In this document: positions 43,063 through 53,800 of the stretch, piece after piece | Position numbering within the stretch: position 1 is the stretch's first letter | Layout of the letters: each line of letters starts with the position of its first letter | Source: Corallococcus carmarthensis | GTDB lineage: Bacteria > Myxococcota > Myxococcia > Myxococcales > Myxococcaceae | Direction of reading: 5' to 3' | Length of the DNA stretch: 64,000 bases | NCBI RefSeq assembly: GCF_003611695.1 | Contig: NZ_RAWE01000025.1 | Coordinates: 1 to 64,000, forward strand | The notes under the pieces: generated by a model | Seen by the model: the letters and a program-made list of their open reading frames with translations, nothing else | What the model was told of the DNA's origin: nothing | The model's database searches: none | Translations under genes and position numbers: made by a program

Positions 43063-44210
43063 GCCCCCGCGCGCCCCGGCTCGCCGCGCTGGCGCTGCTG
43101 CTGCTCCTGCCGATGGTGGCGGGGGCCGCGCCGAAGAAGCTCGTGCTGCTCTTCACCGGAGACAATGGGGGCGAAATCGCCCCCTGTGGTTGACGACACA
43201 ACCCGTCTGGCGGTCTGGCCAGACGAAAGACGGTCCTGACGCAGGAGCGCGCCAAGGGCGTGCCGGTGCTCGCACTGGACGCTGGCAACGCGCTCTTCAA
43301 GACCCTGGCGGACGGCCAGGATCCGGCGGCGAAGCCTCGCGCGGAGCTGCTCCTGGAGCAGCTGGACGCGCAGGGCTACGCGGCGATGGCCGTGGGCCAG
43401 CGCGACCTCGTGCTGGGCGTGGACTTCCTGAAGAAGAAGACCAAGGGCACGAAGCTGAAGCTCGTGTCCGCGAACCTCGTGGACGCGAAGGGGCAGCCGC
43501 TCTTTCCCGCCTCGGTGGTGACGACAGTGGGCGGGCTGAAGGTGGGCATCGTCGGCGTGTCCCCGGCGTCGGCGGACCCCAAGGCCCCGGCTGGGAGCTC
43601 GGACGGCACGGCCTTCCTGCCCGAGGGCGTCCGGGGCCTGCCGGTGGCGCCCGCGGTGACCGCGGAGGTGAAGCGCCTGCGCCAGAAGGAGCAGGTGCAG
43701 CTGGTGGTGTTGCTCGCGGCGGTGCCCTACGTGGAGGCCGTGAAGCTGGCCCAGGGCGCCGAGGGTGTGGACTTCGTGGTGCAGTCGCACGACGGCCGGG
43801 GCGTGGGCATGGCGCAGCGCCAGGGCGTGTCCACGCTGGTGCCCCCCGGGGAGCGGGGCCGCCAGGTCGCGAAGCTGGAGGTGTCCGTGGACGGCACGGG
43901 CCCCTTCGCCGACCTGTCCGAGGCGAACCGCGCCCGGGAGAGCCAGCGCATGGTGGAGGCGAACATCGCGCGCGTGCAGGAGCGCCTGAAGGCGGAGAAG
44001 AACGAGGACACGCGCCGCTCGCTCCAGGAGACGCTCGCCTCCTTCGAATCCCGGCGTGATGCCCTGGCCCGCACGGCGGAGGCGCAGGGCCCGGCGACAG
44101 GGCGCACCTACCTGCTGACGTACCTGCAGCTGGGCACGGACGTGGCGTCGGATGCCGCCGTGCAGAAGCAGGTGGAGCGCGTCGAGCCGCCCGGCTCCGC
44201 GGGTCACTGA
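43059..44210 (+). CDS. Candidate secreted selenoprotein, UshA/5'-nucleotidase-like, in-frame UGA
   Basis: 383 aa if the single in-frame TGA at 43191-43193 is read as selenocysteine (U45). Start is GTG at 43059, overlapping the previous stop. The signal peptide is at 1-23 (ALALLLLLPMVAGA). The mature start LVLLFTGDNGGEIAPCGU is followed by RHNPSGGLARRKTVL. Related metallophosphatase-like proteins read PCGC...NPxGG..RR here, so U replaces the second Cys. The rest follows the UshA-like calcineurin fold (VLALDAGNALF, YAAMAVGQRDLVLG, GIVGVSPAS). A coiled coil of about 60 residues lies near the end. The frame is intact on both sides of the UGA and a SECIS-like hairpin follows, so I do not call it a pseudogene. 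Without selenocysteine it would end at 44 aa. Confidence 0.75.
43191..43225 (+). promoter_or_regulatory. UGA codon plus bacterial SECIS-like hairpin
   Basis: UGA at 43191-43193 is followed by 10 nt, then a perfect 8-bp stem (5' arm CGTCTGGC at 43204-43211, 3' arm GCCAGACG at 43218-43225) with the 6-nt loop GGTCTG. Counting the U of UGA as 1, the loop G and U fall at positions 23 and 24, where, as I recall it, the E. coli fdhF element has the G and U that SelB contacts; its loop also contains GGUCU. The fdhF bulged U17 is not present here. SelB-dependent decoding is inferred. Confidence 0.75.
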
Positions 44211-44530
44211 GCGACCGTGCGCGGAGCCAACCCCATCCATCCTGGGATGGGGGCTGAAACGCCTGTTTCATTCGCCCTGTCGCGGGATGTGCCACGCCTG
44301 TTCCAGCCCTGCTGGAGAGCAGGCAGGCCCGGCGGCATGGAACGCATGGCAGGTCGCTGTTCGACCGAATAATGTGATCCGCAGGTTTCTGGCCTCCCCC
44401 ACGCCGCTCGGATGACGAGTGGCAGGCCGCGCGTGATCGACAACTGCTGACACTGACCCGAGGGCCGTGCGTCCGGAGTTCCGGGCGTCCTTCCAGGGCC
44501 GTGTCGCGTCCAGAGTGCGGAGTCAATCCG
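44211..44530. other. 320-nt intergenic region upstream of the NRPS gene
   Basis: It contains two hairpins just after the candidate selenoprotein gene (44231-44252 and 44256-44269). An AT-richer patch near 44368-44373 (AATAAT) could be a -10 element but lacks a convincing -35. The NRPS ribosome site GGAG lies at 44519-44522. It marks the likely left boundary of the biosynthetic cluster. Confidence 0.5.
44231..44252 (+). terminator. Hairpin terminator after the candidate selenoprotein gene
   Basis: CCCCATCC pairs perfectly with GGATGGGG around a 6-nt loop, 20 nt after the stop at 44210. A second small hairpin (GAAAC with GTTTC) follows at 44256-44269. Confidence 0.5.
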
Positions 44531-47500
44531 ATGAGCAGCAGCAGTGATCTGTCGAAGCGAATCGCGAGCCTCTCCCCGGAGAAGCGCGCGGAGCTGCTGA
44601 AGAAGATGGCCGCGCAGAAGCAGGCGGCGGGGACTCCGGCGCGGGGGGCGTTCCCGCTGAGGGACCGGTCGCGGCCGGCGGAGCTGTCGTTCGCGCAGCA
44701 GCGGCTGTGGATTCTCGATCAGCTTGAGTCCGGTAGCGCGCTCTACAACGTGCCTGTCGCGGTCCGGTTGGAGGGCGTGCTGGACGTGGGGGTGCTGGAG
44801 CGCGCGCTGCGCGAAGTGGTGCGCCGTCACGAGTCACTGCGCACGACGTTCCACGCGGACGAAGCGGGGCCGGTGCAGCGCATCTCCGACGTGCCGGTGC
44901 TGGAGCTGGAGCACGCCGACGTCACGGCGGTGTCCGCCGGCGCGCGCGAGGCGGAGGCCTGGCGTCAGGTGGAATCCGGGGCGCAGCGGCCGTTCGACCT
45001 GGCCCGTGGTCCGCTGATGCGGGCGCTGCTGGTGAAGCTGGGGGAGACGGATCACCTGTTGATGGTGGTGCTGCACCACATCGTGTCGGACGGGTGGTCG
45101 CTGGGCGTGCTGGTGCGCGAAGTGGCGGTGCTCTACGGGGTGTTCGCGCAGGGGCAGCCGTCGCCGCTGCCGGAGCTGGCCATCCAGTACGCGGACTACG
45201 CGGTATGGCAGCGCGACGTCCTGCGGGGATCGATGCTGGACAAGCAGCTGGGGTACTGGCGCGAACAGCTGCGCGGCGCGCCGCCCGCGTTGGAGCTGAT
45301 GACGGACAAGCCCCGGCCGGCGGTGAGTGCCTTCCGGGGAGCACGCAAGCCAGTCCAGTGGCCCCGGGCGCTGACGGAGTCGCTGAAGACGCTGGGGCAG
45401 CAGGAGGGCGCCACGCTCTTCACGGTGCTGCTCGCGGGCTGGCAGGCGGTGCTCGCGCGCTACGCGGGGCAGGACGACGTGAGCGTGGGCACGCCGATGG
45501 CGGGCCGGACGCGCTCGGAGCTGGAGGGGCTCATCGGCGTGTTCGTGAACACGCTGGTGATGCGCGCCCGGTTCGCGCCGGGGATGACGTTCCGGGCGTT
45601 GCTGCGCCAGGTGCGTGAAGCGCAGGTGGGCGCGACGGATCACCAGGACCTGCCCTTCGAGCAGCTCGTGGAGGCCGTGCAGCCCGTGCGTGACCTGGGG
45701 CGCAGTCCGTTGTTCCAGGTGATGTTCGTGCTGCAGAACGCGCCGCGCGGCCCGATGGCGCTCCAGGCGTTGAAGCTCCAGCCGCTGGAGCTGGAGACGC
45801 GCACGGCGAAGTTCGACCTGCTGATGCAGCTGGCGGAGACGGACGAAGGCCTGCGCGGCTACCTGGAATACGACGTGGATCTCTTCCTTCCGCGCACGGT
45901 GGAGCGGATGGTGGACCACCTGCGCGTTCTCCTGGAGGGAGTGATCGCCCGGCCCGACGAGCAGGTGGATCGGCTGCCACTGCTGGTGGAGGCGGAGCGC
46001 AAGCAGCTGCTGGTGGAGTGGAACGAGACGAAGCCCGAGGCGCTGGTGGGCTTCGGGATGCACTCGGCGTTCGAAGCGCAGGTGAAGAAGACGCCGGAGT
46101 CCGTGGCGGTCGTCTTCGGGGCGCGCACGCTGACGTTCGGACAGCTCGACCGCCAGGCGAACCAGCTGGCGCGGCACCTGGTGAGGCAGGGAGTAAAGCC
46201 GGAGGCCCGGGTGGGCCTGTACGTGGAGCGCTCGGAAGCGATGGTGGTGGCGCTGCTGGCCATCCTGAAGACGGGAGCCAGCTACGTGCCGCTGGACCCG
46301 TCGTTCCCTCCGGAGCGGCTGGCGTACATGCGGGACGACAGCGGGATGGCGGTGCTGGTGACACAGCAGTCACTGCGCGCAGGCCTGGAGTCGTCGACGA
46401 CGAAGGTGGTGTCGCTGGACGGGGACGCGGACGTCTACGGGCGCGAGGATTCGTCCCCGTTGGGCGTGGAAGTGGCGTCGGAGTCGGTGGCGTACGTCAT
46501 CTACACGTCGGGAACGACGGGACGCCCGAAGGGCGTGCAGGTGCCGCACGGGGCGGTGGCGCGTTTCCTCTCCGCGATGGCGCAAGCACCGGGCCTGAAG
46601 GCGCAGGACGTGCTGGTGGCGGTGACGACGCTGTCGTTCGACATCGCGGTGCTGGAGCTGCTTCTGCCGCTGTCGGTGGGAGCGAAGGTGGTGGTGGCGC
46701 CGCGCGAGACGGCGGTGGACGGCAAGAAGCTGAGCGCGCTGCTGGAGGCGAGTGCAGCGACGGTGCTCCAGGCAACGCCGAGCACGTGGAGGCTGCTGCT
46801 GGAGGCAGGGTGGAAGGGCGCGGGAGTGAAGGCGCTGACGGGCGGCGAAGCCCTGCCCAGAGAGTTGGCGAAGGCGCTGCGGGAGCGCTGCGCTTCGGTG
46901 TGGAACGTGTACGGCCCGACGGAGACGACGGTCTGGTCGACGGCGTACGAGGTGGAGGAAGGCGTGGGCCCGGTGCCCATCGGTCGCCCCATCGCGGGCA
47001 CGCGCGTCTACGTGCTGGACGTGTCGCTGCAACCTGTCCCCGTAGGAGTGCCTGGCGAGCTGTACATCGCGGGTGAGGGCGTGACGCGAGGCTACCTGGG
47101 GCGACCGGAGCTGACGGCGGAGAGGTTCCTGCCGGAAGTGAATGGCGCCACGGGCAGCCGGATGTACCGCACGGGAGACCGTGTGCGGTGGCACGCGGAC
47201 GGGACGCTGGAATACGTCAACCGGGCGGACAACCAGGTGAAGGTGCGTGGCTACCGCATCGAGCTGGGCGAAATCGAAGCGGTGCTACGGCAGCAGGAAG
47301 AAGTGCGCGACGCGGCGGTGGTGGTGAGGGGAGAGGGCGCGGAAGCACGGCTGGTGGGCTACGTGGTGGGGAAGCCCGGGCAGAAGGTGGAAGCGGGCCC
47401 GCTGCGAGAGCGGCTGCGGGTGAAGCTGCCAGAGTACATGGTGCCGCCGGTCCTCCAGGTGCTGGAGGCGATGCCGCTGACGCCGAACGGGAAGGTGGAC

Positions 47501-47800
47501 CGCAAGGCGCTGCCCGCGGTGGAAGCCGTGGCGGCCACCTCGCGCGAGTACGAAGCGCCGAGGAACGAAGTCGAGAAGACGCTGGCGGGCATCTGGGCCG
47601 AAGTGCTGCGGGTGCCGCGAGTCGGAGTGAAGGACAGCTTCTTCGAGCTGGGTGGGCACTCGCTGATGGCGATGCGCGTGGTCTCCCGGATCCGCGAGGA
47701 GCTGGGTGTGGAGCTGCCGCTGCGCGCGCTCTTCGAAGCCACCACGGTGGAGGCCCTCGCCGGCCGACTGGCGAAGGGAGGCCGGACGGCGGCTCCCGCG
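44531..47800 (+). other. NRPS module 1 (C-A-T), predicted Gly
   Basis: C domain motif 1 at 44684 and HHIVSDG at 45074. The A domain runs from about 46058, with [11 protein letters not shown] at 46502 and NGKVDRKAL at 47486. The T-domain Ser codon is at 47660. The specificity residues I align are D-I-L-Q-L-G-V-V-W-K, close to the known glycine code DILQLGLIWK. That a C domain opens the first module means either an acyl starter or a donor on another protein. Confidence 0.8.
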
Positions 47801-50800
47801 CTGGTCCGCATCCCGCGCGAAGCGCCGCTGGAGTTGTCTTTCGCGCAGCAGCGGCTGTGGTTCCTCGACCAGCTGGAGCCGGGCAGCCCGCTCTACAACA
47901 TTCCGGTCGCGATGCGGCTGGAGGGCGCGCTGAACCTGGGCGTCTTGAAGCTCGCGCTGCGCGAAGTGGTGCGCCGGCACGAAGCGCTGCGCACGACCTT
48001 CGCGGAAGGGGCCACGGGGCCGGTGCAGCTCATCCACTCGCGGTTGGAGTTGCCGCTGGTGGAGCAGGACGTCACCGATGAGCCTGTTGGGGCGCGTGAG
48101 GCTTCAGCGTTGCGTCTGCTGGAGGAAGAGGCGCAGCGTCCCTTTGAACTCGCCAAGGGTCCCCTGATCCGCGGGACGGTGGTGAAGCTGGGGGAGACGG
48201 ACCACCTGCTGATGGTGGTGCTGCACCACATCGTTTCGGACGGCTGGTCGTTGGACGTTTTGGTGCGGGAAGTAGCGCTCCTCTACGGTGCCTATGTCGA
48301 AGACCGTTCGTCGCCGCTGCCGGAGTTGCCCATCCAGTACGCGGACTACGCGGCGTGGCAGCGCGACTGGTTCCAGGGAGGCTTGCAGGCCCGGCAGCTG
48401 GCGTACTGGCGCGAACAGCTTCGCGGCGCGCCGCCCGCGCTGGAGTTGATGACGGACAAGCCCCGTCCGGCCGTGCGCGGCTTCCGTGGCGCGCGCCAGG
48501 CAATCCACTGGCCGCGTGAGCTGACGGAGTCGCTGAAGGCGCTGGGGAAGCAGGAGGGCACCACGCTCTTCGCGGTGTTGCTCGCGGGTTGGCAGACGGT
48601 GCTCGCGCGCTACTCCGGGCAGGATGATGTGAGCGTGGGCTCGCCGATGGCGGGGCGTCCGCGCTCGGAGTTGGAGGGGCTCATTGGCGTGTTCGTGAAC
48701 ACGCTGGTGCTGCGCGCCCGGTTCGTACCGGGGATGACGTTCCGCGCACTGCTGCGGCAGATGGGTGAGACGGTCCTGGGCGCGATGGAGCACCAGGAGC
48801 TGCCCTTCGAGCGGCTGGTGGAAGCGCTCCAGCCCGTGCGCGACATGGCACGCAGCCCGCTGTTCCAGGCGATGTTCGTCCTGCAGAACGCGGCGCAGGG
48901 CACGTTGTCGGTGCCGGGCTTGAAGTTGCGCGCATTGGATCCGGACACGCGCACGGCCAAGTTCGACCTGTTGATGCAGGTGTCCGAAGGCGAGCAGGGC
49001 CTGCGTGGCTACCTGGAGTACGACGCGGACCTGTTCGCCGCGCCGACGATGGAGCGGATGGTGGCGCACCTGCGCGTGCTCCTGGAGGACGCGGTCGCAC
49101 GCACGGACACCGCCGTGGATGCGCTGCCGATGCTGACGCAGCAGGAGCGCAAGCAGTTGCTGGTGGAGTGGAACGAGACGAAGCCCGAGGCGCTGGTGGG
49201 CTTCGGGATGCACTCGGCGTTCGAAGCGCAGGCGAGGAAGACGCCGGAGTCGGTGGCGGTCGTCTTCGAGGGCCGCGAGCTGGGGTACGCGGCGCTGGAA
49301 GCGAAGGCGAACCAGCTGGCGCGGCACCTGGTGAAGCAGGGAGTGAAGCCGGAGGCCCGGGTGGGCCTGTACGTGGAGCGCTCGGAAGCGATGGTGGTAG
49401 CGCTCTTGGCCATCCTGAAGACAGGGGCCAGCTACGTGCCGCTGGACCCGTCGTTCCCACCGGAGCGGCTGGCGTACATGCGGGACGACAGCGGGATGGC
49501 GGTGCTGGTGACACAGCAGTCACTGCGAGCCGGGCTGGAGTCGCCGACGACGAAGGTGGTGTCGCTGGACGGGGACGCGGACGTCTACGGGCATGAGGAT
49601 TCGTCCCCGTTGGGCGTGGAAGTGGCGTCGGAGTCGGTGGCGTACGTCATCTACACGTCGGGAACGACAGGACGCCCGAAGGGCGTGCAGGTGCCGCATG
49701 GGGCCGTGGCGCGCTTCCTGTCCGCGATGGCGCAAGCACCGGGCCTGAAGGCGCAGGACGTGTTGGTAGCGGTGACGACGCTGTCCTTCGACATCGCGGT
49801 GTTGGAGTTGCTGCTGCCGCTGTCGGTGGGGGCGAAGGTGGTGGTGGCACCGCGCGAGACGGCGGTGGACGGCAAGAGGCTGAGCGCGCTGCTGGAGGCG
49901 AGCGGCGCGACGGTGCTCCAGGCAACGCCGAGCACGTGGCGGCTGCTGCTGGAGGCAGGGTGGAAGGGCGCGGGAGTGAAGGCGCTGACGGGCGGCGAAG
50001 CCCTGCCCAGAGAGTTGGCGAAGGCGCTGCGGGAGCGCTGCGCTTCGGTGTGGAACGTGTACGGCCCGACGGAGACGACAGTCTGGTCGACGGCGCACGA
50101 AGTGGAAGAGGGCGTGGGCCCGGTGCCGATTGGTCGCCCCATCGCGGGCACGCGCGTCTACGTGCTGGACGCGTCGCTGCAACCCGTCCCGGTAGGTGTC
50201 CCCGGCGAGCTGTACATCGCGGGTGAGGGCGTGACGCGGGGCTACCTGGGGCGCCCTGAGTTGACGGCGGAGCGCTTCGTGCCGGAGGCGCACGGTGAGG
50301 TGGCGGGAGCGCGGATGTACCGGACGGGAGACCGCGTGCGGTGGCACGCGGACGGGACGCTGGAATACGTCAACCGGGCGGACAACCAGGTGAAGGTGCG
50401 TGGCTACCGCATCGAGCTGGGCGAAATCGAAGCGGTGCTGCGGCAGCAGGAAGAAGTGCGCGACGCGGCGGTGGTGGTGAGGGGAGAGGGCGCGGAAGCA
50501 CGGCTGGTGGGCTACGTGGTGGGGAAGCCCGGGCAGAAGGTGGAAGCGGGCCCGCTGCGAGAGCGGCTGCGGGTGAAGCTGCCAGAGTACATGGTGCCGC
50601 CGGTCCTCCAGGTGCTGGAGGCGATGCCGCTGACGCCGAACGGGAAGGTGGACCGCAAGGCGCTGCCCGCGGTGGAAGCCGTGGCGGCCACCTCGCGCGA
50701 GTACGAAGCGCCGAGGAACGAAGTCGAGAAGACGCTGGCGGGCATCTGGGCCGAAGTGCTGCGGGTGCCGCGAGTCGGAGTGAAGGACAGCTTCTTCGAG

Positions 50801-53800
50801 CTGGGTGGGCACTCGCTGATGGCGATGCGCGTGGTCTCCCGGATCCGCGAGGAGCTGGGTGTGGAGCTGCCGCTGCGCATGCTCTTCGAAGCCACCACGG
50901 TGGAGGCCCTGGCCACCCGTCTGGACAAGGCGAAGCACACGACGACTCGAGCCCTCCGGCGGGCGTCGGGTGATACATCACGTCCGCTGTCGTTCGCGCA
51001 GCAGCGGTTGTGGTTCATCGATCAGCTGGAGCCGGGCAGCCCGCTCTACAACATCCCGGTCGCGGTGCGGCTGGATGGCATGCTGAACGTTGGCGTGATG
51101 GAGCGCGCGCTGCGAGAGGTGGTGCGCCGGCACGAAGTGCTGCGCACGACCTTCGTGGATGGCGATTCCGGCCCGGTACAGCAGGTCTGGCCGGAGGTCG
51201 GTTTGTCGCTCGGCGTGCGCGACCTGTCCGAGTGCACCGAGGAGGAACAGGCGTCCCTGGCCCGGGCGAGGATCGAGCAGGAGGTTCTTCGTCCCTTCGA
51301 CCTGGCGAACGGGCCACTGCTGCGCGCACTGCTGCTGAACCTGGGGGAGCGCAGGCACGTTCTCGTGGTGACGGTGCACCACATCGTCTCGGACGGCTGG
51401 TCGACGGGGGTGTTCGTCAATGAGGTGAGCGCGCTCTACGCGGCCTTCACCCAGGGGCTCCCGTCTCCGTTGCCGGAACTGCCGGTGCAGTACGCCGACT
51501 ACGCGGTGTGGCAGCGCGACTGGTTGCAGGGCGAGGTCCTGCAACAGGAAGTGGACTACTGGAAGCAGAAGCTCACGGGGGCGCCTCCGGTGCTGGAGCT
51601 CCCCACGGATCATCCGCGGCCCGCGGTGCGAGGCAACGCCGGTGCCCTCCACCGGTTCAGCCTCCAGGAACCCCTGGTCCAGAGCCTGCGCGCGCTGGCC
51701 CAACAGGAAGGGGCCTCGCTGTACATGGTGTTGCTGGCGGGTTGGCAGGCGCTGTTGTCGCGCTACTCCGGGCAGCAGGACGTCAGCGTGGGCTCGCCTG
51801 TCGCGGGTCGCACGCAGGCGGAGACGGAAAGCCTCATCGGCTTCTTCGTCAACACGCTGGTGATGCGCACGGACCTGTCGGACGCGCCGGACTTCCTCCA
51901 CCTGTTGCGCCGGGTGAAGCAGGGCGCCCTGGAGGCCTTCGAGCACCAGCACATCCCCTTCGAGAAGCTGGTGGAGGTGCTCCATCCCGAGCGAAGCCGC
52001 AGCCACACGCCGATCATCCAATCCATGTTCGCCCTGCAGAACGTGCCTGCCGGTGAGGCCAACCTGCCGGGCGTGAAGCTCTCGTTGCTGGAGCTGGAGA
52101 GCAGGACGTCCAAGTTCGACCTGAGCCTCTTCTTCCTGGAGAAGGCCCAGGGCCTGACCGGTGTGATCGAGTACAGCACCGAGCTGTTCGAAGAACCTTC
52201 CGTGCGACGCATGAGCGAACACCTGCGCGTGATGCTCGAGGGCGCGGTCGCGCGGCCTGCGGACCCGGTGATGCGGCTGCCGCTGACGGATGATGCGGAG
52301 CGCCGTCAGCTGCTGGTCGAATGGAACCGGACCGGAACACTGCTTGCGCGCACCACCTCCGTACATGGCCTCTTCGAGGCACAGGCGCGGAAGACGCCGG
52401 ACGCAGTGGCGCTGAAGTCCGCGACACACGGAGACACCCTGACGTACGGGGCGCTGGAGGCGAAGGCGAACCAGCTGGCGCACCACCTGAGCGGGCTGGG
52501 AGTGAAGCGAGGCACGCGAGTGGGCGTGTACGTGGAGCGCTCGTTGGAGATGGTGGTGGGGGTGCTGGCCATCCTGAAGGCCGGCGGTGCGTACGTGCCG
52601 GTGGACCGCAACTACCCGGCGGAGCGCATCGCGCTGATGCTGGAGGACGCGGGTGTCGAAGTGACGCTGACGCAGCAGTCGTTGGTGGAGAAGCTGCCTG
52701 CGAGCGCGGGCCGTCCGCTGGCGTTGGACACGGCGTGGAGCGAAGTCGCCCGTCAGCCTCAGTCGTCGCCGCGGGTGGAAGTGAGCGCGGAGGACCTGGC
52801 GTACGTGATGTTCACGTCGGGAAGCACGGGCCGTCCGAAGGGCGTGTGCATCCCGCACCGGGGCATCACGCGGCTGGTGGTGGGCAACGGCTTCCTGCGC
52901 TTCGGGCCAGAGGAAGTCTGGCTGCAACTGGCGCCAGTGGCCTTCGACGCGTCGACGCTGGAGCTGTGGGGCGCGCTGCTGCACGGGGCGAAGCTGGTGC
53001 TGGCGCCGCCGCACGCGTTGACGCTGGAGGAGCTGGGCACGCTGCTGAAGCAGGAGCGCATCAGCGCGCTGTGGCTGACGGCGGCGCTGTACGAGCAGAT
53101 GGCGCTGCACCAGGTGGAAGCGCTGGCAGGAGTGTCGCAGGTGCTGGCGGGCGGTGACGTGCTGCCGGCCCAGCGCGTGCGGGAGCACCTGAAGCACCTG
53201 CCGCAAGGCGCGGTGCTGGTGAACGGCTACGGCCCGACGGAGAACACCACGTTCTCCGCCACGCACACGCTGACGCGTGACACGTCGCTCACGGCCTCGG
53301 TGCCCATCGGCAAGCCGATTGGAAACTCGACGGCGTACGTGCTGGACGCGCACGGAGACGTGGCAGGCGTGGGTGTACCGGGAGAGCTGTACGTGGGAGG
53401 CGAAGGCCTGGCGTGGGGTTACCTCAACCGTGCGGACCTCACGGCGGAGCGCTTCGTGCCGGATGGCTTCAGCACGCAGCCCGGAGCGCGGCTGTACCGC
53501 ACGGGAGACAAGGCGCGGTGGAAGGAGGACGGCACGCTGGAGTTCCTGGGCCGCACCGACTTCCAGGTGAAGGTGCGCGGTTTCCGTATCGAGCTGGCCG
53601 AGGTGGAGGGCGCTCTTGCCCAGCATCCCCATGTGGCGGAAGCCGCGGTGGTGGTGCGCGAGGTGGGCGGGGACAAGCGGCTCGTCGCATACATCGTCGC
53701 GAAGCCAGGCCAGAACATCGACCCGAAGGCCGTGGAGTTGGAGCTGCGCAAGGGCCTGCCGGAGTACATGGTGCCGTCGGCCATTGGCGTGCTCGCCGCG

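Noticed and set aside
43191-43193. TGA as a nonsense mutation making 43059-44210 a pseudogene
   Set aside because: The frame is intact on both sides with normal codon use, the TGA replaces a Cys at a redox-type motif, and a perfect hairpin with GU in the loop lies at SECIS distance. Not fully excluded.
43190-44059. 289-codon plus-strand frame overlapping the candidate selenoprotein
   Set aside because: It is the shifted frame of the real gene: composition is Gly/Arg/Ala-rich without motifs, while the other frame carries the phosphatase-like fold.
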